Positions 29,443 through 39,614 of a stretch of DNA of 64,000 bases are shown piece by piece. Below the pieces are notes generated by a model. That model was not told where the DNA came from, searched no databases, and worked only from the letters and a program-made list of their open reading frames with translations. The position numbers and the translations under genes are program-made. Origin of the DNA: Caenorhabditis remanei. Lineage: Eukaryota > Nematoda > Chromadorea > Rhabditida > Rhabditidae. Positions within the stretch are counted from its first letter, which is position 1. Every line of letters starts with the position of its first letter. The stretch lies in assembly GCF_010183535.1 (NCBI RefSeq), contig NC_071329.1:12958001-13022000 (forward strand). Direction: 5' to 3'.

Positions 29443-29545
29443 TACCGTAAAAACTGTAATAGAAGCACCCCTTTATTTGAGGCGCACCTTAAAAAGCGGT
29501 TTGAAAAATAGAGGCGCATGCGCTTCTATTACAGTTTTTACGGTA
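29443..29545. mobile_element. Short MITE with perfect 24-bp inverted repeats (copy 3)
   Basis: 103 bp starting TACCGTAAAAACTGTAATAG and ending in its reverse complement CTATTACAGTTTTTACGGTA; the match extends to 24 bp. It shares tips with 28565-28840 but has a very short interior, as for an internally deleted relative. Confidence 0.85.
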
Positions 29546-29998
29546 TGTATTGAGCCAATCTATCAGACTGTCGTTGCAGAAATTGAGAAATATTTGAAAC
29601 AAAAGCACAAGAGCCGAAAAACAGCATTTTCAGTGAAAAAAATAATTTTTCATTTTTGTAATTTGTAAATGCGCTCTAATGAGAAAAATCCTGAAAAATT
29701 CCATTTCGCTGTTTGTAAACGCCGCGTTTTCGAGCTTTGCATGTCTAGAAAGAACTGCAAATAATGTTCGTGCCAATCTCGTGCAAAAAAAAATAATAAG
29801 TTGATGGTTCACGACACATCGCGACGGTGTTTGCAGACTTTGTCGCTGCTTACCGTACCACAAGCAAACAGAAAAGTGAAGATTGTACCATATGAATGAT
29901 AAATGCTCTGCATTTTGGACGGCTGTGTGCTTCCCGTCACGTCTGTTTTGTAAATTCAGCGTACAGCTTCAGTTTATCTTTTGTTATTAAAACTTTTA

Positions 29999-30205
29999 TT
30001 AGGTTTTAACTGTTCCATTAACTGTTCCATTTTTCATCAAATTCCCAACTAATGAATGTGCTGAAGTAGCCGAAAATATATGGCTTAGCTGTAATCTTCT
30101 ATAGTGAAACATCATGTTTCTCTTTTCCATTGGTTTATAAAAGACCGATAAAAGGGTGTTTTCATCTGTAGCATTTGTTAAAATTCGTACTTTTAGTGTC
30201 ATCAA
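29999..30205 (-). other. Possible small coding fragment, minus strand
   Basis: A 68-codon frame ending with tandem stops that overlap an AATAAA signal. No family was recognised. It could be the last exon of a small gene whose earlier part is the frame at 30792-30955, or chance. Listed only because the stop and polyadenylation signal coincide. Confidence 0.2.
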
Positions 30206-30303
30206 TGCTAATGAACTATTTTTCGAATAAGTTTATTCCACTTTATTTATATACAATTTTTTCCCAAAACGTTTTTGCGAAACCCAAATTTTATCAGCAC
30301 AAC

Positions 30304-30791
30304 CAGGCTTGGTCGAGAAAAACTTTTCGGGAAAATCGAGAACGAAAAAATTTCTCGAAATTTTTTTTCGGGAAATCGAGTACTCGAAATTTTTCGAGAA
30401 AATCGAGAATTTTGTCAAACTGACTTCAAATGACTTAAAAATACCTATTTTTCGATAGATTTTATCGTTATTTCAAATGTATACTTGGTTTCACAGTTCG
30501 AGATTGGTACCCCATCAATTTAACATTTTGCTGGAGAAACATTAGTTTCGAAAAACTTTCAGCACTCAACAGTTTTCAATTTTGGCGCACCGTAGGTGAA
30601 AATTGAGAAGCATTTTGTGTAAAAACAACAAAAAATCTGTTGATCCCTGTATAAAGAAATGGAAAATTTCGAACTTTTGAATATTACTGTTACAAAAAAA
30701 TTTCCCGAATTTCTCGAAATTTTTCGGGAAATTTCCCGTCGGAAAAACCGAGAAATCGAGTATCCCGATTTCCCGACCTCGACCAAGCCTG
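30304..30791. mobile_element. MITE with CAGGCTTGGTCGAG inverted repeats
   Basis: 488 bp. CAGGCTTGGTCGAG at the left and CTCGACCAAGCCTG at the right are perfect inverted repeats. Subterminal arms are rich in TTTCGGGAAATCGAG motifs in both orientations. The flanks share CACAAC (left 30298-30303, right two bases past the end), a possible target duplication. Confidence 0.8.
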
Positions 30792-30955
30792 AACACAACG
30801 TTATATCCGATCGAGAAAATGTATCTTCCATCGGCAAGTAAAAGTCGATGTATGTTTTTTCTTCTCGAAACATTCCAACAGTTGTTATCCATCGTCTTGA
30901 AACGATAAATCTTGAGTCCCTTCTTCTGGAAAGTTTCCGTTGTTTGAATTTTCAT
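30792..30955 (-). pseudogene. Possible coding exon cut by the 30304-30791 MITE
   Basis: The minus strand reads an open frame from ATG at 30955 (MKIQTTETFQKKGLKIYRFK...ADGRYIFSIGYNVV) up to the element boundary. Beyond the element the non-repeat sequence 30303-30233 stays open for about 15 more codons in one frame and has AATAAA after it. No family recognised; this could be a small disrupted gene or chance. Confidence 0.25.
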
Positions 30956-31555
30956 ATGTCCCCGGATATTTTCTGGCCGAAGTTAAATTAGATGGCTGTG
31001 ACATACGCAATAATTCGGTCATCTGCGTAGTTCTCACTCAGCGTCTCTTCTCTCTCGCATGTGCAGACAGAGCGCGTCCGAATATTTTCACTATTAGAAA
31101 GTTAGGCTATTTGATCGTAATTCATCGAATTCGCTGCAATATAACTATTCCCGCCCGTCGCACAATGTTATTGATTTTAAAATTGTTGCAGAATGCATTT
31201 CAACTGACCTGAATACCGAAGTTGCGATTTCAAAACGAAAAGATTTATGAGGAAACACATGGATCTCAAGGTATTTATTACTGGAAGATTCGAAACGAGA
31301 ACTAATTCAAGCAGGGAATTGTTATATTTTCTTTCATTCCACCGGAATTCCGGTCATCGTATTGAACGGCTGTATCAAATAAGCTTTTCCAATTCTCCCA
31401 GCATCAAACCAAGTTCTGTCTTATCTGCGCCTCTCAATATCAATACTATTATTGAATGGTTGCTATGAGATGCCAAGACGAAAGTGCTGCTAAAATATCT
31501 TAATACAGCATTCTATTATCATAAAAACATGCTTGCCATGCTTTCAGTTCGAAAA

Positions 31556-34500
31556 ATGCTTGTTCCTCAGGTATGCAAAGTTTCTAGATGAGTATTAAAG
31601 CCTGGATCGATAAATTTTCATAACCTAATTTGATGGTAACACACATTTTCACCATTTCTAAAAAATAAAAATAAGAAATTTGCTTTTCGCAGCTCTAAGA
31701 CAACCTGAAATAGTTTCAGGTCGATGTGAACTCGGCCGGCGGTTCATCGACATCCAACAATCCATCAACATCAGAAATACAAGAACCGCCACAACCTCCA
31801 CAACCAACAATGCCACCGCCCAACTCCGATTGGAACAATCACTTCAATTCACCGGAAGCAGTGAGTCCTAAAGCGAATGGCATCAAATGCTTCAGTCCCT
31901 ACTCACAGGAAGATATGGGTCCTTTCGTCGAACAACTACTACCGTTTGTGAGGGCAAGTGCATACAACTGGTTCCATCTACAGGTGAACAGAAAACGACT
32001 AAAAGAAGCAAACATACATTTTCCAGGCAGCGAAACGACGGCATCTGAAAGAGAACGAGAAAAAGATGAGTGCTGCCGAAGAAAACAGAAAATTAGCAGA
32101 ATTACAGGTAATATTATCGATTTTCATGAATATAAACTTACCGAAAAAAGGTTTCGTTGCAGAACGATCGAGACGACGCTAAAGTGAAATGGGCATCGAG
32201 GCTACTTGGAAAAATCAAGAAAGACATTCATAACGATCACAAAGATGCATTTGTTTCAGCTGTAATTTTCGCATAAATTCCTAATCAATAATATTTCTTT
32301 ATGTTTCAGATTACTGGAGTCGAACCAGATAAATGTATTGTATCCGTTGCCGATCAGAAAGGAAAAATGCGGCGAATCGATTGTTTGCGACAAGCCGATA
32401 AAGTGTGGAGGCTTGATTTAGTCACTATTATTTTATTCAAAGTGAGTTTGAGAAAGCCATTTAAATTTCGTGCGAAATTCATGCGAATTTTTCAGGGAAT
32501 TCCTCTCGAAAGTACCGACGGCGAACGATTAGAGCGAACTGATTCATGTGTGGAACCCCTCTGTATTAATCCATTTCACATGGCAATCAGTATCCGTGGT
32601 TTGGACATATTTATGGCCAACTATCTGAAAGGAATTGATACGAAAATAATAGTAAACTATGGACCGAAACTTGAGGATGGGAATGATATGAATCATTACA
32701 TTAAGCAAGAGCCGGGAGCGTCTCCAATTATGGCGCCACATGCAGTTCTCGGAACAAGTTCCACCCACAACCGAGTTTGGGAATCGACTCAGGATTCCTC
32801 TTCGGAGCCTATGATACTTTCGTACGACCCTCAGAAAGCGTGTCATACGTATTTCGGTGAGAATTTATAGAAAATCAATATCATAATTTTCTTTCCATTC
32901 ATTTCCAGGCGGTCGTGCTACTCTTCAACAATCGCTGCCGAATCCATATGCGTATTTAGCGAACAAAAATGCGATTGACAATAATTATTACGATTCGAAA
33001 CGGTCCGTATTGTGCCTCCCACCACCCCCACCTCAAAATTGTTTCGCTTATCCCGGGGCGGGTACTTCTGATTCTATACCAATGGAGTTATCAGAAGATT
33101 CGAATGATGGTCCTTCTGATAAACGAAGTAGAGATATGTCATCACACGATTCACCCAATTCAAGGTATGATTAATCATTAAAATGAACACAAGCTCAATA
33201 ACTACCAGCATTTACAGCACAAATGAAGAAGTTCGACGTATCGTTGAAAACAGCGATAATAAGCTAGTTCTTGGTCAAAGTAGTACAATTTGGACACCAA
33301 CTGGTCAGTATTCACGATTGGCAAACCTTGGAGGACCCGGGCCTAGTCGACAAGTACACGTTAGGCATATTACGGATTTCCGAAATCAAGATCCGAATCG
33401 GGCCACTGCGTTCCGTGCGACAGGAAAGGCTATCAGGCGGATGACGGTGAATGCAGGAGATCATGGAGACGTTGGAGTGGTAGTTGTGGACGAAAGGCAT
33501 CACCAGGAACACCATATTCCTCATGGTAAGCCATAGCTTGCTGTATTCTTTCAAAAAATAAAAGTTTCAGCGCAAACGTTGGTGAGTGCATTGAGTTCAC
33601 TTTGTACAACTCCTACGATGAGAGAAAGCCCGTTGGGTAGAAAGAGGATGCATCCGGGATCTGAAAGTCCATACGATTATCTGAATAATTGCAGTCAAGA
33701 TACAATGAAAAGTAAGTAGAGCATTTGAACTTTCAAATAAATTCAATACTCAACGATACTTTCAGTTCTGGATTCGTTAGTGTCTGGAAGTGAAGTCTCC
33801 CCTCCACACGCTGCTGTCAGCAATCTGATAAGCAGAGAAAGTAGTGGGTATATGGCCAGCCCAACGAAGTTCACAACAGCCAGAGGAGATACAACGAGTT
33901 TCAGGTTAGCAGCGTCATCTTAATAGCTTTAAGTAACCTTTTTAGCAAAATCTTTCAAAAAATCGAAGCGAAGCATGGTCCGGTTGCTGTCGGGCAACAA
34001 CAGCAACATCAACTCCAACAACAACAACAGCAAATGCAACAGCAACAACTCCAACAGCAACTCCAACAACAACTCCAACAACAAGAACAGCAACAACAAC
34101 TCCAACAACAAGAACAACAACTGCCACTCCCACAACAGCAACAACTACCCCAACAACAGGAAGAGCAGCAACAAGACGAACCGAGTACCAGCTATTCCGA
34201 TTCCCAAGTTCAACTTCCGATTTTATCATCGAAACCAGTTGATTCCTCTGTCAAACTGATTGCTCCAGTAGCTCTGAAACCAACAATGTTGTCCGTTTCT
34301 GCTGGCAACTCGATTGTAGGTTCGCCCATAAATACTCCTGGCAACGTCGTGATAAGCGAACAAGATATTCATTTAATTAGTGCACTTGGTTTAGCATTGT
34401 CTCGCAGTAGTGGAAGTAATACTCAAGTTACAGTTTGTAAGTCATCATTCCCAGAAAAATTCTTAATATTACTTCTCATTCAGCTCCAATCCTACTGGGT

Positions 34501-35121
34501 AGCCTAATGGATTCGAACTCTCGCTCTCCATTGCTGTCCGGTGCTACAACATTTTCGGCTCTTGTAGATGCAGTTAACGGACTAGCGCAAGCCCAAGCAG
34601 CTTCATCCAACGAGCCGGATGGTTCTGAGAACAAGTGAGTTTTCTGAATACGATGACGGGATTTTTTCAATGAAATTGATGATTCAGTGGATCCATCCCT
34701 GTGGGAGGATCAACGGGATTGAGTGTCCCTCCAGCTCCAACACTTGCTGTCTCCCAGGCGCCAACTACAATGACACCTCTTTATCAAGTAAGTGTTTTCT
34801 TTTTCATGTTCGGAAAACATAGGAGAGAACAACTTTTTTAACAAGTCACTGGAAACTAGTGCAAATTTGTTTCACAAAAAGGTTGAAGATCTTTTCAAAT
34901 TAGAGAATACGTTATTCCGATTCTTCAATTACCTTCCGATGATCAGTCTCATTAACACATTGCAGATGCCAATCGGAATTGGAATAGCTGGTTCTCCAGA
35001 GGATTCGAACTCGTCACTCGAAGCTGCAAATCAAGCACCAGTTACGAACGCACCAAAGGATCCGAACGCACCCAAACTTCCCACTGATTTCTCTCAAGCT
35101 CTGGCTGATGAAAAGAAGTAG
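31556..35121 (+). CDS. nfi-1: Nuclear factor I transcription factor
   Basis: Exons 31556-31570, 31720-31983, 32027-32107, 32163-32261, 32310-32441, 32496-32856, 32909-33164, 33218-33525, 33571-33711, 33766-33904, 33946-34436, 34484-34634, 34688-34787, 34966-35121; phases agree, 897 aa. Exons 2-6 encode the NFI DNA-binding domain: [83 protein letters not shown] and [11 protein letters not shown]. These are near-exact to animal NFI. The factor binds TTGGC(N5)GCCAA as a dimer and regulates transcription. The C-terminal half is low-complexity with a long Gln/Leu tract (about 33990-34160). The first coding exon (MLVPQ) is tentative but in phase and follows a TTTCAG. Confidence 0.93.
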
Positions 35122-36672
35122 TTGTTCGATGTGTGATGTTTCATTAGTCTCAATTTAGTTATTTCTCCTTTATCCAGTTAATTAGCTACTCTCAACTTAG
35201 TTGTTATTTTGTACTTAACTCATCTTTATTCGCCCGTTTTCTCCTCCGTCTGTGACGTCATAATCTACTTTTATTCAATTTTTGAAAACCAAAATCCACA
35301 AAAAAATCAATTTATTACGGGGCTCTTTTTCCCTTCTCTTTTTTCTCTTTTTCAATTTTTCCATTTGTTTCATTTTATTCTGTAAATTGGAAATCCCTCA
35401 AAAAAGCGTTGTAGTTATGCACATTTTGCAATCACCCAAAAGTTTCCCCTTTTCCCAGTGCTTTTCCGTTTTCGCATTCTTTTAGAAACTCATTTTTGAG
35501 AATCGCATTTTGGTCTGTGTTGAGGGTAGTGCTATAGTATCTTTTCTTTGTCATAAATCGTCAGTTTTCTTTATTTTAATCTCTCAAATTCTATCATTGC
35601 ACCAAAAGAAATATTCAGGAGGAAACTGTGATGATTATATCATATCACCGATCCAATATGATATAGTTAGATGGTATACTGGACGAAAGAAATAGGTTTA
35701 TCGGGTGAAACTTGTTTATCATTGCATTCTTCTGGAAGAAGTGAATGGAGAACGCGACGAAGAATGATAACAACAGCTTACCAGTTAATCAAGTGACATA
35801 CTTATCCAATTAGAATTGATAATAGAGAGAGGATGGATGAGAGACGAATACATTTGAGAGACGCAGAGAAATGGATACGAAGATTTCAGATTTTTCAGAT
35901 GTTTACAGTAAGAAGGAGTTGGGTTTCGATGTGACTAAACGGAAAACTTCAGGATTAACAGAAAATATGAACACTTCTGAAAATTTCGAAACTGAAAATT
36001 GCTTATTTTTTTTGTAAAATTGCTTATTTTTTTGCATAGCTATTTATGATTGTATGATTATACTTGGAGTAATGGCAATTTTTCATCGAAAATGTGAACA
36101 ATTTTGATTGTTTTTTTCAGAATTTCTTCTAATTCTGTATGATAATCGAAAATTTGACATTTTTGCGAAAAAAGTTTAAAAAATTGAACTTTGGCGCCAA
36201 ACATTCGGTCCATCGGGCCGGGATTAGGCTCAGGGCTTGACAAGTATGAAACTGAGACTTTCTGCTCAGAGTTTTGACTCGAAGAACTTCAGAATCTCAG
36301 CATGAACCGCATCCACAGTTTCAGAATACAAAATACGATAGCAACTGTCCCTTCTGGCTCCACCGACCTATCTGAAACGACATGAACTTTCACCTGACAA
36401 TTTGAAACCTCGTCCCTCATTTCTTCATTTCATGGCAACAAGGTGTCCATCCACACGGATCTCGGATACTCCTCTCTCCCCCCTCTTCTTTATTCTTTAT
36501 CTCTATTCCCCATTGAATCGGTTAGGGGGGCGCCCAACGCTTTGCCTTCAGAAGAGACACACTAGATAGGCGGGACTTGGCGACGCAGTTATCCAGTTCT
36601 CGGTGGGCGCCTACAAAAGGCGCAAAAGGAGAACGAGCAGAAGATCCGATCGGCCACTCAATACACGCAGAT
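35122..36672. other. Intergenic DNA between nfi-1 and the collagen gene
   Basis: AT-rich sequence without a supported gene. Around 36205-36245 a GGGCCGGGATTAGGC...CTTGACAAGT stretch resembles the tip of the MITE at 56051-56263 and may be a relic. The last 200 bp should hold the collagen promoter. Confidence 0.5.
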
Positions 36673-37821
36673 ATGGACGTCAAAGAGACAGAAGAGCAAC
36701 GGCAAATGCGACGCATCGCTTTCGTTGCCGTCGTCGTCTCCACTGCCGCTGTTATTGCTTCAGTTGTGACACTTCCAATGCTCTACAATTATGTACAGTC
36801 GTTCCAATCTCATCTTATGGTTGAAACTGACTACTGCAAGGTAATTCATTCTTTTCTCTTGGTTTTCTTTTTCTTCTTTTTAGTATCAATTTCCAACTCC
36901 TCCTTTCTATTCTTTATCATTTACTCATCTTCCCTCATTTCTGTAGGCTCGTTCTCGTGACATGTGGCTCGAGATGACTGCTCTTCAAGCTGGAAAGGGA
37001 ATGGGACACCGTATGAAGAGAGCCTGGCTCTTCGGACAATGGATCCCAGAAACCTCTGCTGGAGGAGGTGGTTCCGGAAATGCAGGAGGAAACTACGGAT
37101 CTGGAGCTGCTGGAAGTTCCGCCAACACCGCCGGATACGGAGGTTACGGAGCCGCTGTGAACGCTGAACCAGCTGCTGTTTGCTGTACTTGCAACCAGGG
37201 AGCCGCTGGACCACCAGGACCAGAAGGACCACCAGGAAATGACGGAAAGGACGGAAGAAACGGAAATGATGGAAAGAACGGAAGAGACGCCGAGGTTCTT
37301 CCTGCACCAGCCTCCGAGCCATGCATCATTTGCCCAGTTGGAGCACCAGGACCAATGGGAGCCATGGGACCAAAGGGACCACCAGGACCAAAGGGATCTC
37401 CAGGAGAGCCACCACAAGACGGAAAGTCTGGAGACGACGGAATGGCTGGACAACCAGGACCAATTGGAAGACCAGGACGCGACGGAATGAAGGGAGCGCC
37501 AGGAGCCGCTGGACGCCTCATTCCGGTGCCAGGACCACAAGGACCACCAGGAAAGGCCGGACCAATCGGACCACCAGGACCGAAAGGAAATCCAGGACCA
37601 GACGGACAATCATACCAAGGACCACCAGGACCACCAGGAGATTCAGGAACTCCAGGACACGAGGGTCGTCCAGGACCAAATGGACCAGCTGGACCAGCAG
37701 GAGACAACGGAGAGAAGGGAGATTGCGGACATTGTCCACGTAAGTTTCTCATTACATTTCTCTTTTTTCGAGTCCATAATTTCTGTAATTTTCAGCACCA
37801 CGTACCCCACCAGGCTACTAA
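36673..37821 (+). CDS. rol-8: Cuticle collagen (rol-8 type)
   Basis: Exons 36673-36840, 36947-37739, 37796-37821; 328 aa. The short N-terminal cytosolic part ([14 protein letters not shown]) is followed by a signal-anchor helix ([20 protein letters not shown]), a non-collagenous region and a furin-type site in GHRMKRAW. Gly/Ala-rich sequence and CCTCNQG come next. Gly-X-Y blocks ([61 protein letters not shown]) are separated by short breaks holding paired Cys (CIICPVGA) and end GDCGHCPPPRTPPGY. This is the layout of nematode cuticle collagens, which are secreted by the hypodermis, cut at the furin site and cross-linked in the cuticle. The symbol depends on gene order beside nfi-1 and tph-1. 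Confidence 0.85.
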
Positions 37822-39614
37822 TCGCCATCCACGTCATGATCAATTTCGCCCGTTTCGGGTGTCTTTTTTTCGTATCAAAAATAAATTTTTTCGCAATAAT
37901 CTTCTCTTTTCTGTTCTTCTCTTTTTATATAACACGAATGTCTGGACACTATTAAAGGAATGTGAGCGCGACGTATCCGGGGTGCGCGTAGGAAAGAAAG
38001 AAGCAGCAAAAATCGAAATCCAGCTGTTGCTACCAAGTTTTCTCTCCTCTTATCTCCTCGAACACGGATAATCAGTTTTGGGAATAGGGCGCCGCGGCGT
38101 AGTCGTTAAAGGAGAAAGTATTGGAGACGTCGCGGAGAAGAGAGGAAAAAACTCGACAAGCGATGGAAAAGAAGAGACAATGGAACGTAGATGAGTATCT
38201 TGATGTAGTCCGGGAACCACCGCAAATGAGGTGCGGATGATGATAAAGGAATGAAGATGAAGGAGAAGGAGAAGAATGAAAAGAAGAAGAAGCTGGAGAC
38301 TCAGTAGGGAGATATACTATCGACGAAAGGGTCTGTAGTATTCGTGGAAGGATGGAAGATAACTGATGGATGGGGATGCTTGGAATAGTAGCTGAAGGTT
38401 CTCTTCGAATTTCAAGTCCAAACTAGTAGTTTAGTCTTCGGTAAATGTAAATTGAATGTCTGACATTTCAGTTCAGTGTACAGTAGTGGCCAAAAATGTA
38501 TCATATTTTTTCTTTTCCAGTTGAAAATGCCGAACTTTGAGAGTGTCTCATAGTAAAACTAACTGTCCTGCAGATAACTTTTTATAGGATCAAAAAGACC
38601 AGGAGTAGAGCTTCGTTTTTGTAGTGGACAACTTTTTTGTACGAATGCTCCCTAGCAAGTTACATATCGAAAAAATAATTTATCCCTCAAATCGACCCAT
38701 TTCAGTCCAAAATATTTAGAGCGATTTTTGAGCTGTCTCCTTAAAATGACCATAACTCTCTACGGAGTGTCCCTGCGAAAAAGTTGTCAACTACAAAAAT
38801 GAAGCTCTATTCTTGGTCTGTACGGTACTATAAAAAGTTATTTTGTGGGACAGTCAGTTTTATTATGACACACTCTCAAAGTTGGGCATTTTTAACCGGA
38901 AAAGGCAAAACATGATTTACTTTTGGTGTGTATTGTATACTGTCTCTCCCGATCTAATTGACATGCGAAGAGGACAAAAGCAAAAAAACACTGGTTAAAT
39001 TTCAGATTCAAATCACTTGGACATGAAGTTCAGACGACAAGCACAGTCTGAAACCTGAATGTAAATTCATAGACGAAGTTTTCATTCAGTCAAAATCGCT
39101 CTTGCTCCCAATTCCAGTTGCTTTCTAAACTACCGTAATCTCCATGGACCCCTGCTTTCCTAATCCAACAAAGAAGAAGCTGTCCGATGCCTCTTCGCAT
39201 TTTCATTCATTTTTCTTCTTCAATCTCGACTCGCTCCTCTTCCAAACCTTGACATCATCTTCATCTTTTCCCATCATCACAAGCGGCTCATTTATTTTTC
39301 CCACGGAAACCATGACAGCCGAAATAAATCGAGTGGCGCCTTTCTCCTTTTTTCCTATTTCATTTTCTTCTTTCATCTCTCCGGATATTGGATTGTGTGG
39401 TGGCATAGTATATTACGTGCCGATTTTCAGAAGGCCATTGGATATCTGACGAGAAGGAAAGGGAGGAGGTGTCTGTTTGCGCTCGTGTGCATAATAGAAC
39501 AATCAATCAGCTAACCAGAGGCCTTCCTTTATTTTCGGGCCGTCTCATTTCCACCATTTTCTTTTCGTTTTAGGTTGCCATTGCTCTCTTCATCATATGG
39601 ACACGTTGTTTCAG
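37822..39614. other. Intergenic DNA upstream of tph-1
   Basis: Includes the collagen 3' UTR, the MITE at 38478-38940 and about 670 bp of sequence directly upstream of tph-1 that should carry its neuronal promoter. The 101-residue plus-strand frame at 39144-39449 has no splice or domain support. Confidence 0.5.
38478..38940. mobile_element. Mariner/Tc1-like MITE upstream of tph-1
   Basis: About 460 bp flanked by TA. The left tip TACAGTAGTGGCCAAAAATG and right tip TTTTGGTGTGTATTGTA are imperfect inverted repeats. Subterminal arms (TTTCCAGTTGAAAATGCC, ACTTTGAGAGTGTCTCATAG) match in reverse near the right end. It is related over its whole length to the element at 4800-5202. Confidence 0.8.

Larger units (their letters stand above)
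28460..31555. other. MITE-rich gene-poor stretch between the zinc-finger gene and nfi-1
   Basis: Holds the elements at 28565-28840, 28859-28960, 29443-29545 and 30304-30791, plus two short minus-strand frames of doubtful status near 30.0-30.2 kb and 30.8-30.96 kb. No complete gene is supported. The 3' part (31.0-31.55 kb) is probably the 5' region of nfi-1. Confidence 0.55.

Noticed and set aside
37144..37752. 202-aa minus-strand Gly/Pro-rich ORF resembling collagen
   Set aside because: Antisense of Gly-X-Y codons (GGA/CCA) reads as Ser/Gly/Pro repeats; the plus strand has start, signal anchor, furin site and splice sites.
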